Assembly (NCBI GenBank): GCA_002591745.1
Contig: PDLQ01000006.1
Location: 124,001-188,000 of the forward strand
Source of the DNA: Lewinellaceae bacterium SD302
Lineage (GTDB): Bacteria > Bacteroidota > Bacteroidia > Chitinophagales > Saprospiraceae
Direction: 5' to 3'
DNA: 64,000 bases
Shown here: positions 35,386-45,012 of the stretch, piece after piece
Position numbering within the stretch: the stretch's first letter is position 1
How the letters are laid out: every line of letters begins with the position of its first letter
Notes under the pieces: generated by a model
Database searches by the model: none
What the model saw: only the letters and a program-made list of their open reading frames with translations
Told to the model about the DNA's origin: nothing
Translations under genes and position numbers: made by a program

Positions 35386-36450
35386 TTAAACTGTTTTGGA
35401 TTGAACTGATTCTTTCTTTCCGCTCACCTTTTTATTTTCACGCCTGGAGTGCCCCTGAGCAGCGCGAGGCACCAACACTACGTTGCCTCGCTTTCTCCCG
35501 CTATCCACGTATCTATGTGCCGCAACCACATCTTCCAGAGGGTATTGCTGGTCGATGACCATACGCAAGGATCCCTGGGTGATCAGTTGGGTGATCTCGT
35601 CGAGGTATGCCCGTAACTTCTCCGGCGGCAATAATCCTGCCGGGGCAAACTTTACGCGCTGTGAAGAGAAAAGGCGGGTACGAAGCATATCCAGCAATAC
35701 CGAAAATTTCAGTACCGGCGTGGTGTAAATTCCTGTTTCGGTAAGCAAATGCCTGCACTTTCCGTAAGAAGTATTGCCAATTGTATCGAAAATCAGGTCG
35801 TAGGTTTCCTGCTCTTGGGTGAAGTCGGTCTTGGTGTAGTCGATTACGTTGGACGCGCCTAAAGATTTCACCAACTCCACGTTGCGGCTACTACACACTC
35901 CCGTTACCCGGGCACCGAAGGCATGTGCCAGCTGCACGGCTGCCGTCCCCAGGCTACCGGAAGCACCAATAACCAGCACCGATTGACCGGCTTGGACATT
36001 GGCCAGCGTCTTTAAGAAATGATAGGACGTAAGTGGCCCGTCACACAGTGTAGCTGCATCTACGTACGAGAGGGCTATCGGAACCCAATCAATTACTCCA
36101 TCTGCTGCCACGCAGACGTACTCCGCGTTGGCCGCAAAGCCAAGGCCACTCTCGCCAAAGACCCGGTCACCAACGGCAAAGTCCTCTACTTCCGCCCCAA
36201 TACCGACCACCTTGCCGGCAAAGCCTGTACCCATTACGTTATTACGCGGCCTGGTAAAGCCCAGGAAAAGCCGTGAAATGGCCGGATCAGCGCGCCGCAT
36301 CATTGTATCAGCGGCCGTCACCGGGGTAGCATAGACCTTAACCAGTACCTCGTTAGCCTTCGGCTTAGGGCGCTCGATAGTGGCAATCTCAATTTTTCCG
36401 GGTCCGCCGTAGCGGGTGAGGACGGCGGCTTGCATCATACTCTTAGTCAT
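35386..36450 (-). CDS. Zinc-independent MDR oxidoreductase (quinone oxidoreductase-like)
   Basis: A 354-residue medium-chain dehydrogenase/reductase, using NAD(P)H in the cytoplasm. The N-terminal GroES-like domain has GPGKIEIATIERPKPKANEVLVKV (positions 15-38) and MGTGFAGKVVGIG. The Rossmann domain has VIGASGSLGTAAVQLAHAFGARVTGV (about 155-180). The catalytic zinc Cys/His pattern of alcohol dehydrogenases is absent, placing it with the quinone oxidoreductase/alkenal reductase subgroup. The C-terminal 30 residues are Lys/Ser-rich and unlike the family. The substrate is unknown. It is first in a two-gene operon with the lipoprotein at 34791. Confidence 0.88.
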   Translation of the reverse strand: MTKSMMQAAVLTRYGGPGKIEIATIERPKPKANEVLVKVYATPVTAADTMMRRADPAISRLFLGFTRPRNNVMGTGFAGKVVGIGAEVEDFAVGDRVFGESGLGFAANAEYVCVAADGVIDWVPIALSYVDAATLCDGPLTSYHFLKTLANVQAGQSVLVIGASGSLGTAAVQLAHAFGARVTGVCSSRNVELVKSLGASNVIDYTKTDFTQEQETYDLIFDTIGNTSYGKCRHLLTETGIYTTPVLKFSVLLDMLRTRLFSSQRVKFAPAGLLPPEKLRAYLDEITQLITQGSLRMVIDQQYPLEDVVAAHRYVDSGRKRGNVVLVPRAAQGHSRRENKKVSGKKESVQSKTV

Positions 36451-36529
36451 GTCTTAGTGCTTTGGATTTGTACTACAAAGCACGGCCCCATTCTTAAGCG
36501 CGTCGTTCGTATTTATAAACCCGAACCAA

Positions 36530-38860
36530 TTACTTCAACCGTTGCTTACGGTATGCCGCCGGGGTGATCCCCGTCATTTTTTTAAAGAATGTATTAAAAG
36601 AGGTTTTAGAGTTAAATCCACTCTCCAGCGCGAGCCCCAGTAAGGTCAGGCGCTGAAAATCCGGGTCGACCACTTTGTCCTGAAAGAACCGAACCCGGTA
36701 AGTATTGACGTACTCCGAAAAGTTCTGCCCGAAGCCCTCATTGATTAATTGGGACAGGTAGTTGGGCAGTAACTCCAATTGCTCAGCCAGACCCCGCAAA
36801 CTCAAATCAGGGTTCAAAAAGAGTTCTTCCTGCTCCATTATCCGGGTCAGCTTACTCTTATACTGGTCAATTTCTTCGGGAGACAGGAGGGCCTTTTTGT
36901 ACTTCCTTTTAGGGAGTTCCGTAAAGGGTGATTTACTAAATATCCGACTGGAGAGTTCCTGAAACGCCGGGAGCTTTCGCAGAGGCTTCAGAATCGGGCC
37001 GATTTGTGTATACACAACCAACGGTAACCGTAATTCAATTCCTCGCGCTAGCAACTGAAGTGCTTTTTCATGATTACCGAGTAAGGTATGACAGAGAATA
37101 AGCAGATCAAGCGCACGATCCATTTGCGGGCCTTCCAATCCTTGCTCCAGTAGTTTCATTCCTGCACCGGCCTGGTCAGGATCGGTCACCGCGTACACCA
37201 TGGCCGTCCCGCCTATCTTCAGCAGATCATCGTCAGATACCGGCAGTTTCCGGAAGAAATCCAGCGCTCGTTGGTGCTGACCGGACAGAATCAAAGACTG
37301 GCCGAGTTCCGGTAGCGAGACGTGACTATCCGGCTTCAGTTCCATGCTTTTCTTAAAGTACCGGATGGCGGGAACATATTGTTCCTGAATAAAGAAAAGA
37401 TAGCCTTTGAGATGGTAGTTGATGGATGAGAACGGATCGAGTTGTAGCGCAGTATCGATGTAGTTATGCGCGGCTTGTAACTTACCTTCCACGACCAGCG
37501 TGGAAGCCATCGATTGATAGTATTCTACCGAAGGCCGCTGCTCAAATGACTTGCGCAAGTGCTCGTAGGTAGCGGGTAGATCCCAGTCTATTAGCAGACT
37601 ATGGTAGGATAAATGCAATTGTACTTCCGGCAGGCTATCGTCTAGTTCGATCGCTTTTGCGAGATAAGGCTGCCCGGCAACGAAAGCCTCGGCAGCGGGC
37701 ATCATTCCCAGGGTTGCCAGCAATGTGTAGCTGAGGTGAAGCCCGAGGTGCGCCAACGGAAATTCCGGTTGGTCGGCAACGATTTCCGTAAAAATGGACA
37801 TCCCCCGCTCGATCTCCGGAGCACTCATTTTTAAGACATGGTAACGTCCTTTGAGATAGCGCCTGTAATTATCTACGCTGACTGGTTGCGGGGGCACCAA
37901 CTGATCATTGATATCAAAATGCCCGATGTGCTCCCGCAGGCGATCGGCCACCAGTAAACTCACCTCATCCTGTACGGCAAAGATATTTTCGAGGGAGCGA
38001 TCCAGCGTTTGCGACCAGAGCGGAACGTCCTCCCGCACGTCTACTAAGGTCATCGTAATTCGCATTTTATCGGCCGCTAACCGGATACTCCCTTCTACAA
38101 TGTGGGCCACCTTTAGTTCCTGACCGATTTGTGGCAAGGGGATTTGCTTATGCTTATAGAAAAAGGATGAGGTACGCGAGGTGACCTTGAGCGGCTCAAT
38201 GGTAGACAAGGCGTTGATGACCTCCTCGGTCATACCGTCACTCAGGTATTCTGCGTCCTGGTTGGCGCTACGATTTACGAAGGGCAGCACTGCTACCGTA
38301 TGCTCGGCAACTGCCTGCTTGCCGCGCAATTCGTGGCGCTGCGGCACCACCAGCCCGGTATTGGTAACCGCATAAACAGCCAGCGGTTGTGCGACGTTTT
38401 TGAGGTAAAAAAGGCCCAGCGAAGTAGTTGTTAAGTGCTGCTGATTGAGTAGTTCATCGTTCAGTTTCTCAGAGATTAACACGCCGCCGGCCACCCCCAT
38501 ACTTTCAACTCTGGCGGCAACGTTTACCCCGTCACCATAAATGTCCGTACCGTCAAAAACGATGTCGCCAATATGCAGACCAATTCGCAAAGGAATACCA
38601 TCGGCAACATTTAAGGCCCGTTGGATGGCAATGGCGCAGGAGACAGCTTTCACCCCGCTGGCAAAGATACTGAGGGTGCCATCGCCAAAATACTGAAGAA
38701 TCTCCCCGTTATGTTGTCCATGGGTGGCTTCAAAGACCTGACGATGTTGCTCCCGCTGGGCTGCGGCCTTTTGTTCGTCAGCTTGCATCAGAGCGGTATA
38801 GCCCACAATGTCGGTAAACATCACGGCTGCAAGACGACGTACTTTTTGTTTGGAAGGCAT
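36530..38860 (-). CDS. Fusion regulator: class III cyclase, TolB-like, TPR and AraC-type DNA-binding domains
   Basis: A 776-residue protein with an unusual order of modules. Residues 8-160: adenylate/guanylate cyclase catalytic domain with the two metal aspartates (Asp17 in FTDIVGY; Asp60 in FGDGTLSIF) and YGDGVNVAARVES. Residues 187-330: TolB/FlgO-like N-terminal domain (TVAVLPFVNRSANQDAEYLSDG). Residues 340-630: TPR-like repeats. Residues 665-776: AraC/XylS helix-turn-helix pair (LSLRGLAEQLELLPNYLSQLIN; KTSFNTFFKKMTGITPAAYRKQ). No membrane segment or signal is seen, so it is cytoplasmic. It may make a cyclic nucleotide and bind DNA in one chain. Target genes are unknown; it stands alone. 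Confidence 0.9.
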   Translation of the reverse strand: MPSKQKVRRLAAVMFTDIVGYTALMQADEQKAAAQREQHRQVFEATHGQHNGEILQYFGDGTLSIFASGVKAVSCAIAIQRALNVADGIPLRIGLHIGDIVFDGTDIYGDGVNVAARVESMGVAGGVLISEKLNDELLNQQHLTTTSLGLFYLKNVAQPLAVYAVTNTGLVVPQRHELRGKQAVAEHTVAVLPFVNRSANQDAEYLSDGMTEEVINALSTIEPLKVTSRTSSFFYKHKQIPLPQIGQELKVAHIVEGSIRLAADKMRITMTLVDVREDVPLWSQTLDRSLENIFAVQDEVSLLVADRLREHIGHFDINDQLVPPQPVSVDNYRRYLKGRYHVLKMSAPEIERGMSIFTEIVADQPEFPLAHLGLHLSYTLLATLGMMPAAEAFVAGQPYLAKAIELDDSLPEVQLHLSYHSLLIDWDLPATYEHLRKSFEQRPSVEYYQSMASTLVVEGKLQAAHNYIDTALQLDPFSSINYHLKGYLFFIQEQYVPAIRYFKKSMELKPDSHVSLPELGQSLILSGQHQRALDFFRKLPVSDDDLLKIGGTAMVYAVTDPDQAGAGMKLLEQGLEGPQMDRALDLLILCHTLLGNHEKALQLLARGIELRLPLVVYTQIGPILKPLRKLPAFQELSSRIFSKSPFTELPKRKYKKALLSPEEIDQYKSKLTRIMEQEELFLNPDLSLRGLAEQLELLPNYLSQLINEGFGQNFSEYVNTYRVRFFQDKVVDPDFQRLTLLGLALESGFNSKTSFNTFFKKMTGITPAAYRKQRLK

Positions 38861-39253
38861 GGATTTTGGTGGTTTCTGAATTACTTGTTGTCGTCGCTTA
38901 TATCTGCCCTGCTACATAAGTTATGCGCGAAGCAAGTGCAAGTAAAGAATATGAAAGGCAAATAAGAACAGACTCCGTTCAGGGATCAATAATAATGTAC
39001 AAAATTACATTTTTGAACGACTAGTATTCACCTCCACCAAAATTGTTATGCTATACTGCCCTCGGGCACACCAGGTGATTTTTGATGGCCGCTTTTTCCG
39101 CCTGACTTCACCGCCGAGTCTTGCCGTAGCTATGGCTATGCCTTCATCTCGCCAGTTTGCCAGCCGAAAAAATCAGCTCGTCAAATTTTCACCTCTTGTG
39201 CCCGAAGGGAGTATATCATCTTGTGTGAAATCGATTACACTTTGTAATGAATT
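38861..39253. other. Gene-free spacer of 393 bp
   Basis: The spacer holds the promoter side of the cyclase fusion gene and the 3' side of the RiPP-like operon. Its main content is the inverted-repeat element at 39058-39213. A 69-codon open frame on the plus strand (39048-39257) runs through that element and is probably not a gene. Confidence 0.6.
39058..39213. repeat. 156-bp imperfect inverted-repeat element (MITE-like or structured RNA)
   Basis: The left arm starts CCCTCGGGCACACCAGGTGA (39059 on) and the reverse complement of the right end starts CCCTTCGGGCACAAGAGGTG. Similarity continues for about 50 bp on each side (for example GCTTTTTCCGCCTGAC against GATTTTTTCGGCTGGC). The centre (about 39112-39160) includes GCCGTAGCTATGGC. 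GC content is higher than the neighbouring sequence. The arms are too long for an ordinary terminator, although it lies just beyond the stop of the RiPP-like operon. Confidence 0.55.
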
Positions 39254-40183
39254 CTAACGTATTACCTTAAGATAAACCTCTTCACGATTAAAATCGAAGA
39301 CTATTCGACGGTCTTTTAACAGGGAATTTCCAATCGCCCCGATGTATTGCTGTGATGAGTTTTCGGATCCCATATCCATGACAACTATGAATTGATCCTC
39401 TACATCAATACTACCGAGCTTAAATTTTTCAGGCATAATGATGGCCATTCTCTGCGCTGGTAAAGCCGTGAATCTTGAAGAATCAAGATGCATTCTTTTG
39501 GTTTTCTTTAAGAAAAATTCAACTTCCCGTTTTTCTCGATTGAGATAAACAGCATTGGAGGCCCCCAGGTCAAAAAGAAAATTCCCGCTGATAGTATCCG
39601 CTACGTTTAGGCTGTCATATACGACAAGGGACAATACGGCGAACAGTCCATTGACCTCTTTATCGAAATCAGCCTCATACTTTTCGTAGGAAATTAAGTT
39701 GTCTATAACACCATCACCGATTTCAATTAAAGAATCCGCAAAATTGATCGCGGTTGGCACATTGAATGACCTAATTGGAAAAATGATGTCGTAACCAGCC
39801 CAAACTTCATGCTCACTCAGGTCAACTACCAAAGCGTTTATTTGCCGTAAGTTGCCATACAGATTCATCTCGCCGGAAATCTTATAAACTACCGGAAGGT
39901 TTTCAGTTGTCCCCCAAGTATTTACCGAAGCCTCTGACGCTGTTCTTACAAGTTTGCTATTGCTTGATAACAAAGCATCTGCTAAATCATTATCGAAGAT
40001 AATTTCAGGAAATCCGCTCTCTAGGAATACGTTTGCTTTTAAATGACTGTCGACTTGCCATGTAGTGTTTAACCTCCCTTCGTTGATGAAGAGAGGAAAT
40101 TTTTCCATTTTCGCTTTAGACCTTAGTATACAGGCATTAAATGCGAACAGTATTAAAGTAGCGGACAATATCTTGAAAGTCAT
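39254..40183 (-). CDS. Retropepsin-like lipoprotein with altered active sites, last gene of the RiPP-like operon
   Basis: A 309-residue exported protein with a lipoprotein-type signal (LFAFNAC, Cys18). Two aspartyl-protease-like halves are visible. The first has ESG (residues 55-57) where DTG is expected; the second has DLGAS (205-209). The closing GAIGNSLLKDRRIVFDFNREEVYL is the classic end of bacterial retropepsin-like domains. In related clusters such proteins could trim or bind the exported peptide in the periplasm. The loss of one catalytic Asp makes protease activity doubtful. It follows the HlyD gene by 37 bp in the same direction. Confidence 0.7.
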   Translation of the reverse strand: MTFKILSATLILFAFNACILRSKAKMEKFPLFINEGRLNTTWQVDSHLKANVFLESGFPEIIFDNDLADALLSSNSKLVRTASEASVNTWGTTENLPVVYKISGEMNLYGNLRQINALVVDLSEHEVWAGYDIIFPIRSFNVPTAINFADSLIEIGDGVIDNLISYEKYEADFDKEVNGLFAVLSLVVYDSLNVADTISGNFLFDLGASNAVYLNREKREVEFFLKKTKRMHLDSSRFTALPAQRMAIIMPEKFKLGSIDVEDQFIVVMDMGSENSSQQYIGAIGNSLLKDRRIVFDFNREEVYLKVIR

Positions 40184-40220
40184 CTTGCTCTTAATTAATT
40201 AAAGAATAATCGATAGGCTA

Positions 40221-41516
40221 TCACCCCGAAAATATGCTGCGTATCTCGTAGAAAATTCTTTCCATCAAACTGGCATCCTCCAACACAACTTCAAGGCTGG
40301 CTGGCATTTCGGGCCGGAATTCGAGTTTTTTGCCATATTCCGTTGTGTTTCCATTTTCCAACTGTGCCGTAAACAGGTACCCCTGGTCAGAAGGAGTATA
40401 GGAGATATCATCTATCCTGGCATTCATGACCCCGTACTCTCGGTATGGAAACTGTTGAAGTTTTACAATCACCTTTTGTCCAATTTCTACCAAGCCCGAT
40501 TTATTGAATGGAAGAATTCCTTTGATAACGTATTGGCTGTTCTCGGGACTTAGCGTAAAGAGCTCATCAATTTCATTTACGTGCTGGTTTTTTTCTAGTC
40601 TGATTTTTCTGGTTAAAATGCCTGAGAAAGGCGCGATGATCATATGCGCCGCATTCCAAACTTTAATTTCAGCCAGCAGTTGATTGACAACCTCACTGAT
40701 CGCCAGTTCGATATCCTTGAAGCTCCTGCTTTCGCCCGAACTTAGTTGAGCTATTTGATTCTCTACGCTTCTGATTCCCACGTATATGTTTTGAACATCA
40801 CTATTAATGTTTGAAAATTGCGATTTCTCTATAGAAAGCTCGTACTCAGCCCTTTCCGCCTCTCTAGCTGAAATCACCTTATCTTTCAATAGAGATTTAG
40901 ACCTTTGGTTTTCAACTTCCAGTAAATCTATTCTCTCGATCGCCAGTTTTCTTTCAAGTTCACGCGTTTTCAAAGCCTTTCTATACTCTTCAATTTGCTG
41001 GTTTAATAAGTTAATTTGGGCATCAACGGTATATTCTAGCCCATGTGCTATCCTGCGTTGAATCAGTGTTTGAAGACGAGCAGAATTCATGGCCATCGGC
41101 CCCACTTTACTTCCGGGAATAAACTGTAAGAGAGAGTCTGCGGCTTCCTGCTCATTCCTTACCAATTTCGATAACAATCTTTTCAATACCTGAATATCCC
41201 GGTAATCCTCGTCAGAAGAAATAACACAAATAATCGAATTGCTGTCAATGAGAGAATTATCCAATTCAGTGACGTACTGAATCCTGCCAGATGATTGTGC
41301 GACCAACGTCAGTGGGGAATTTGCAGTTGTCACTATTCCACTTGCGGGTACGACGTCGGGAAATCTGATCAGTAGCCCAAGGGCAACGAAAATGATTAAG
41401 ACAGCCAATATCAAATAATTGCCAGAACTCAGTAGGAGAGGTGGAGGAGTGGATAGTACTTCATTTACAGTATCCGAATAAATATTTACTTCTTCTATTT
41501 TTGATTTCTTATCCAT
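40221..41516 (-). CDS. HlyD-family periplasmic adaptor of the peptide exporter
   Basis: A 431-residue membrane-fusion protein linking the inner-membrane ABC transporter to the outer membrane. One membrane segment (about residues 31-47, YLILAVLIIFVALGLLI) follows a short cytoplasmic tail. A barrel-sandwich half (PASGIVTTANSPLTLVAQSSGRIQYV) comes next, then a long coiled coil (about 130-270), the second half (HMIIAPFSGILTRKIRLEKNQHVNEIDEL) and a beta-barrel domain. It is 9 bp downstream of the C39-peptidase ABC transporter, its expected partner. No outer-membrane TolC-like gene is in the cluster; a shared TolC would be needed. Confidence 0.9.
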   Translation of the reverse strand: MDKKSKIEEVNIYSDTVNEVLSTPPPLLLSSGNYLILAVLIIFVALGLLIRFPDVVPASGIVTTANSPLTLVAQSSGRIQYVTELDNSLIDSNSIICVISSDEDYRDIQVLKRLLSKLVRNEQEAADSLLQFIPGSKVGPMAMNSARLQTLIQRRIAHGLEYTVDAQINLLNQQIEEYRKALKTRELERKLAIERIDLLEVENQRSKSLLKDKVISAREAERAEYELSIEKSQFSNINSDVQNIYVGIRSVENQIAQLSSGESRSFKDIELAISEVVNQLLAEIKVWNAAHMIIAPFSGILTRKIRLEKNQHVNEIDELFTLSPENSQYVIKGILPFNKSGLVEIGQKVIVKLQQFPYREYGVMNARIDDISYTPSDQGYLFTAQLENGNTTEYGKKLEFRPEMPASLEVVLEDASLMERIFYEIRSIFSG

Positions 41517-41525
41517 ACGAATCGA

Positions 41526-43730
41526 TTAACTTCCCAATTCCAACTGGTTTTTCACCAGTTCATAGTAAAAGCTCTGATTTTCGGTCAACTGATCGTGATT
41601 TCCGACCTCCACTATCTCTCCTTCGTGTAAGACAACGATTTGATCAGCGTGCTTTACTGTACTCAAGCGATGTGCAATCACTACAACTGTTTTGTCAGTC
41701 AGGTAATCATTCATCCGCTCTACAATCACGCGCTCATTGTTTGCGTCCAGAGCGGAAGTCGCCTCATCAAAGAAAAAGTACGAGGGATCCTTGTATATTG
41801 CTCTGGAAATGTAAATTCTTTGTTCCTGCCCTCCGCTGAGCCTGACACCAGAATGCCCAACCAAGGTATTATAACCGCTAGGTGATTTCTCGATATAATC
41901 CTCAATATTAGCAACATAAGCTGCAGTTTTCAACTTGTCCAAATCGATAATACCCGATTGTTCGGATTCAGCAATGTTATCACCAATAGTATCATTGAAC
42001 AAGTATCCTTTCTGGAGCACCGCACCACATTGTTTGCGCCACTCTTCTGTATTCATGGATTCAAATGGCTGGCTTCCCAATTTTAATTCCCCCTCGGTGG
42101 GATGAACGAACTGTAATAGTAACTTTAACAGGGTCGTTTTCCCACTTCCACTCGCACCGACAATTGCCGTCGTTTTTCCAAAGGGGATAGTTAAATTGAT
42201 GTTTTTTAGAACCATTGGCGAAGACTTCCCTCCGTACTGAAAGGATAGCTCATTCAGATAGATGTTACGATCTTTTCGGTCTAGGAAATCGTTACTGAAG
42301 GCTTTTCCTTCGTCCTCCAATTTTTGCTCATGTACCTGAGATAAGCGCTCCAAACTTATTAAAGCATCTTGACCAGCCTGCAGAAAAACGATGAAATTAC
42401 TTAAAGGGATGTTTAGCTGGCCAATGATGTACTGAATTGAGATCATCATGCCCAAAGTGATATTTCCCTTGACTACCGAAGTAGCAGCGACGAATGTAAT
42501 CACGATGTTTTTCAGCTCGTTTATGACCGATGCGCCAATCGTCTGAGATTGTGACAGCCCCAGGCTCTTAAGAGACAGTTTAAAAAGTTCTACCTGGATA
42601 CTTTCCCATTTCCAGCGCTGTTTGAACTTAGAATTATTAATCTTTATCTCGTATACGCCATTAATGATCTCGACCAGGGAAGAATCATTTTCGGCCAACT
42701 TATCAAAACGCTTGAAGTCCAGTATTTCCCTTTGGCGTAAAAAATAGAGAGACCACAAAACGAATAGAACAGAACCGGAAGCGAAAATGAGGAATATCGG
42801 AAGACTGTAATACAGGAGGATTAAAGAGAATACTATTAAAGTGATAAATGAAAAAGCAGTAGTCAGAGTTGTCGCGGACAGAAACGCCTGAACCCGGGAG
42901 TGGTCCCTGATCCTTTGCATGTGTTCTCCCATATTTCTGGTCTCAAAGTAACTGAGGGGTAGATTGAGAATTTTCATTAAAAAATCCGAAACCATTTTAA
43001 TGTTGATTCTGCTCGACATATGGAGGATCAACCAGTCCCGGATTATTCTTACGGAAGTAGCGGAGAGAAATAAGACTACCTGAGCAATCAAAATCACGTA
43101 GATGAACCCAATGTCCTGAAAATTGACCCCGTAATCCACAATCGATTGCATCAAAAAAGGAAGGGAGAATTGAAGAATCAACCCAAGCGTCAGTCCCAGT
43201 AAAATCTGAAAAATAATTTTACCGTGTGGTCGAAAATACGGTAATAAAAACCTGAACCCTACTTTCCTGTTGGCGTTTTTGTCTTCTTCATTTACATAAA
43301 AATCAGGGGTAGGATCCAACACCAATACGTAGTTAGACTGCATCTGCTGATCGTTAAGCCATCCATTCAAAAATTCCTCTTTACTATATTTGATGATCCC
43401 AAAGGCAGGGTCTGCTACGCTAATCACCCCTTTCTTAACACCCAGAAAGGTTACAAAATGTCTTTGACGCCATGGTAATATAAAAGGAGTAGGAATTTGT
43501 TCTAAAAGTATCTCCGGCTTAACCTTAATCCCTAGAGTACGAAAGCCAATTTTCTCAGCTGCTTCTGCGATACCCGCTAGCGTAACCCCTACTTTTGATA
43601 TCGAGGTTAAACTCCTCAAGTATTCACGAGAGTATCTTTTGCCGTGGTACATGGCAACCATCCTCAAGCAAGTTGGCCCACAATCTTTTTGGTCGATCTG
43701 GCGAAAGAATTTAAATTTATTCTTACCCAC
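41526..43730 (-). CDS. Peptidase-containing (C39) ABC transporter for the double-glycine peptide
   Basis: A 734-residue ABC exporter that removes double-glycine leaders while exporting the peptide. Residues 1-150: C39 peptidase domain with the full triad Cys17 (QKDCGPTC), His91 (RQRHFVTF) and Asp107 (VADPAFG). Residues 160-460: six-helix membrane domain. Residues 490-734: ATPase with Walker A GASGSGKTTLL, signature LSGGQEQR, Walker B YFFFDEATSALD and the switch His. Its start overlaps the amidohydrolase gene by 8 bp. Its natural substrate is very probably the GG-leader peptide encoded at 46253-46408 in the same operon. Confidence 0.93.
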   Translation of the reverse strand: MGKNKFKFFRQIDQKDCGPTCLRMVAMYHGKRYSREYLRSLTSISKVGVTLAGIAEAAEKIGFRTLGIKVKPEILLEQIPTPFILPWRQRHFVTFLGVKKGVISVADPAFGIIKYSKEEFLNGWLNDQQMQSNYVLVLDPTPDFYVNEEDKNANRKVGFRFLLPYFRPHGKIIFQILLGLTLGLILQFSLPFLMQSIVDYGVNFQDIGFIYVILIAQVVLFLSATSVRIIRDWLILHMSSRINIKMVSDFLMKILNLPLSYFETRNMGEHMQRIRDHSRVQAFLSATTLTTAFSFITLIVFSLILLYYSLPIFLIFASGSVLFVLWSLYFLRQREILDFKRFDKLAENDSSLVEIINGVYEIKINNSKFKQRWKWESIQVELFKLSLKSLGLSQSQTIGASVINELKNIVITFVAATSVVKGNITLGMMISIQYIIGQLNIPLSNFIVFLQAGQDALISLERLSQVHEQKLEDEGKAFSNDFLDRKDRNIYLNELSFQYGGKSSPMVLKNINLTIPFGKTTAIVGASGSGKTTLLKLLLQFVHPTEGELKLGSQPFESMNTEEWRKQCGAVLQKGYLFNDTIGDNIAESEQSGIIDLDKLKTAAYVANIEDYIEKSPSGYNTLVGHSGVRLSGGQEQRIYISRAIYKDPSYFFFDEATSALDANNERVIVERMNDYLTDKTVVVIAHRLSTVKHADQIVVLHEGEIVEVGNHDQLTENQSFYYELVKNQLELGS

Positions 43731-45012
43731 CCTTGAGAGATTGATTTAGACGGTCCATTTTCTCTAGAATGGATGTACGACTCAACACTTCGCCACTAAT
43801 AATAATCGTCTCTATATAGTCGACCGCATTGATGTTTTCAAGCGGATTGGCTGTTAGAATAAGCAGATTGGCCCTGGAGCCTACCTTTATAGTACCCCAG
43901 GATGGAAACTGTTTCCGTTCCGTCATCTTCGCATAGTTGAGTGATGCGGCTGTCAAAATATCACGAGGAGGAATTCCAGCTGTACTGAAGTGTTGAAGCT
44001 CTCTTTGATAATCGAAACCAGGAACACCGTATATCCCCGAAGCGTCAGGACTTACAACAGTTAAACCACCATTCTCATAAATCAACTTCAAGTAACCTAA
44101 CCGGACATCAAAATTCGCTTTTTCTTTTGCTCGGCTGGTTTCACGTGATTCGGAGGTGCTTTCTTTATAGTATTCGTCAACTTTTTCTTCCCAGGTATTA
44201 AGCTTTTCGGTAGCGATATACTGAAGTCCTGGTTTATTTGCCAGAGTGTCCTCAATCACCTGCCCCGTAAAATACCAATCCATGGTAGGACAGTGAAAAA
44301 CACTCCTATCTTTAGTCATTTCAATCACCCGATACAGTTCATCGAGGGAGCTAACTTGTAATACTCCCGATAAATGTTCTATCGAAGCAAACATCATGGT
44401 TTCTGCAGCACGAAATGGTCCAATATTCCTTGGGCAATGACCGGCTAGAAACAGGTTATGATCCAGACAGCTTTTGACCCATGAATAAAAAGTGGAACTA
44501 TCAGCAACACTGAGTACTTTGACAAAATCAAATCCAGCCTCGCCGTAGATCTTACCCAGACTGTCGATTTTTTCAGCACTATATGATTGTCTTCTCGATA
44601 CAGGTGGAGAACCTAAATAGTAGGTTGGGGTAGGGGAGTAGCGATTTCGATGTTTAATATGCCATTCTTTCCCTCTCATGCTTCTCACGGAGGTAACTCC
44701 GTGAGCCAATTGCATTAATCCATATAATTCTAATCGATTGCTATCCGGTAAATGGCCGTGAGCGTCTCCGAAAGAAGGGATTAAGAATTTCCCAGTACCA
44801 TCTATCGTCAGGTACGTATCAGGTATTTCTTCAAAACCTTTGTGATCTGAGATCCGACTAACAAACCCTTCTATTATTTCAACGTCAACATTTTTGTAGA
44901 CTTTGTTAATGTGCAGTGGGATCGCGGTTATGTTTGCAATAACGATACTGTCCTGGGTATGGACGCCCGAAATACAGCACAAAATTAAAATAAGAACCTT
45001 AAATATCTTCAT
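43723..45012 (-). CDS. Secreted metal-dependent amidohydrolase of the RiPP-like operon
   Basis: A 429-residue amidohydrolase-superfamily protein with a signal peptide (MKIFKVLILILCCISGVHTQ). Metal-site residues are visible: His85-x-His87 (DAHGHLP), Lys165 (FVKVLS), His192 (AGHCPRN), His213 (IEHLSG) and Asp323 (SPDASG). This is the imidazolonepropionase/dipeptidase-like subgroup, many members of which cleave peptides or cyclic imides. Because of the signal it acts in the periplasm, after export. It may trim or open the modified peptide, or give self-protection; both are inference. It overlaps its neighbours by 14 bp upstream and 8 bp downstream, so it is tightly coupled to the modification enzyme and exporter. 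Confidence 0.85.
   Translation of the reverse strand: MKIFKVLILILCCISGVHTQDSIVIANITAIPLHINKVYKNVDVEIIEGFVSRISDHKGFEEIPDTYLTIDGTGKFLIPSFGDAHGHLPDSNRLELYGLMQLAHGVTSVRSMRGKEWHIKHRNRYSPTPTYYLGSPPVSRRQSYSAEKIDSLGKIYGEAGFDFVKVLSVADSSTFYSWVKSCLDHNLFLAGHCPRNIGPFRAAETMMFASIEHLSGVLQVSSLDELYRVIEMTKDRSVFHCPTMDWYFTGQVIEDTLANKPGLQYIATEKLNTWEEKVDEYYKESTSESRETSRAKEKANFDVRLGYLKLIYENGGLTVVSPDASGIYGVPGFDYQRELQHFSTAGIPPRDILTAASLNYAKMTERKQFPSWGTIKVGSRANLLILTANPLENINAVDYIETIIISGEVLSRTSILEKMDRLNQSLKGG

Noticed and set aside
39048-39257. 69-codon plus-strand open frame as a gene
   Set aside because: It runs through the inverted-repeat element, lacks a promoter or partner and has no recognisable domain.
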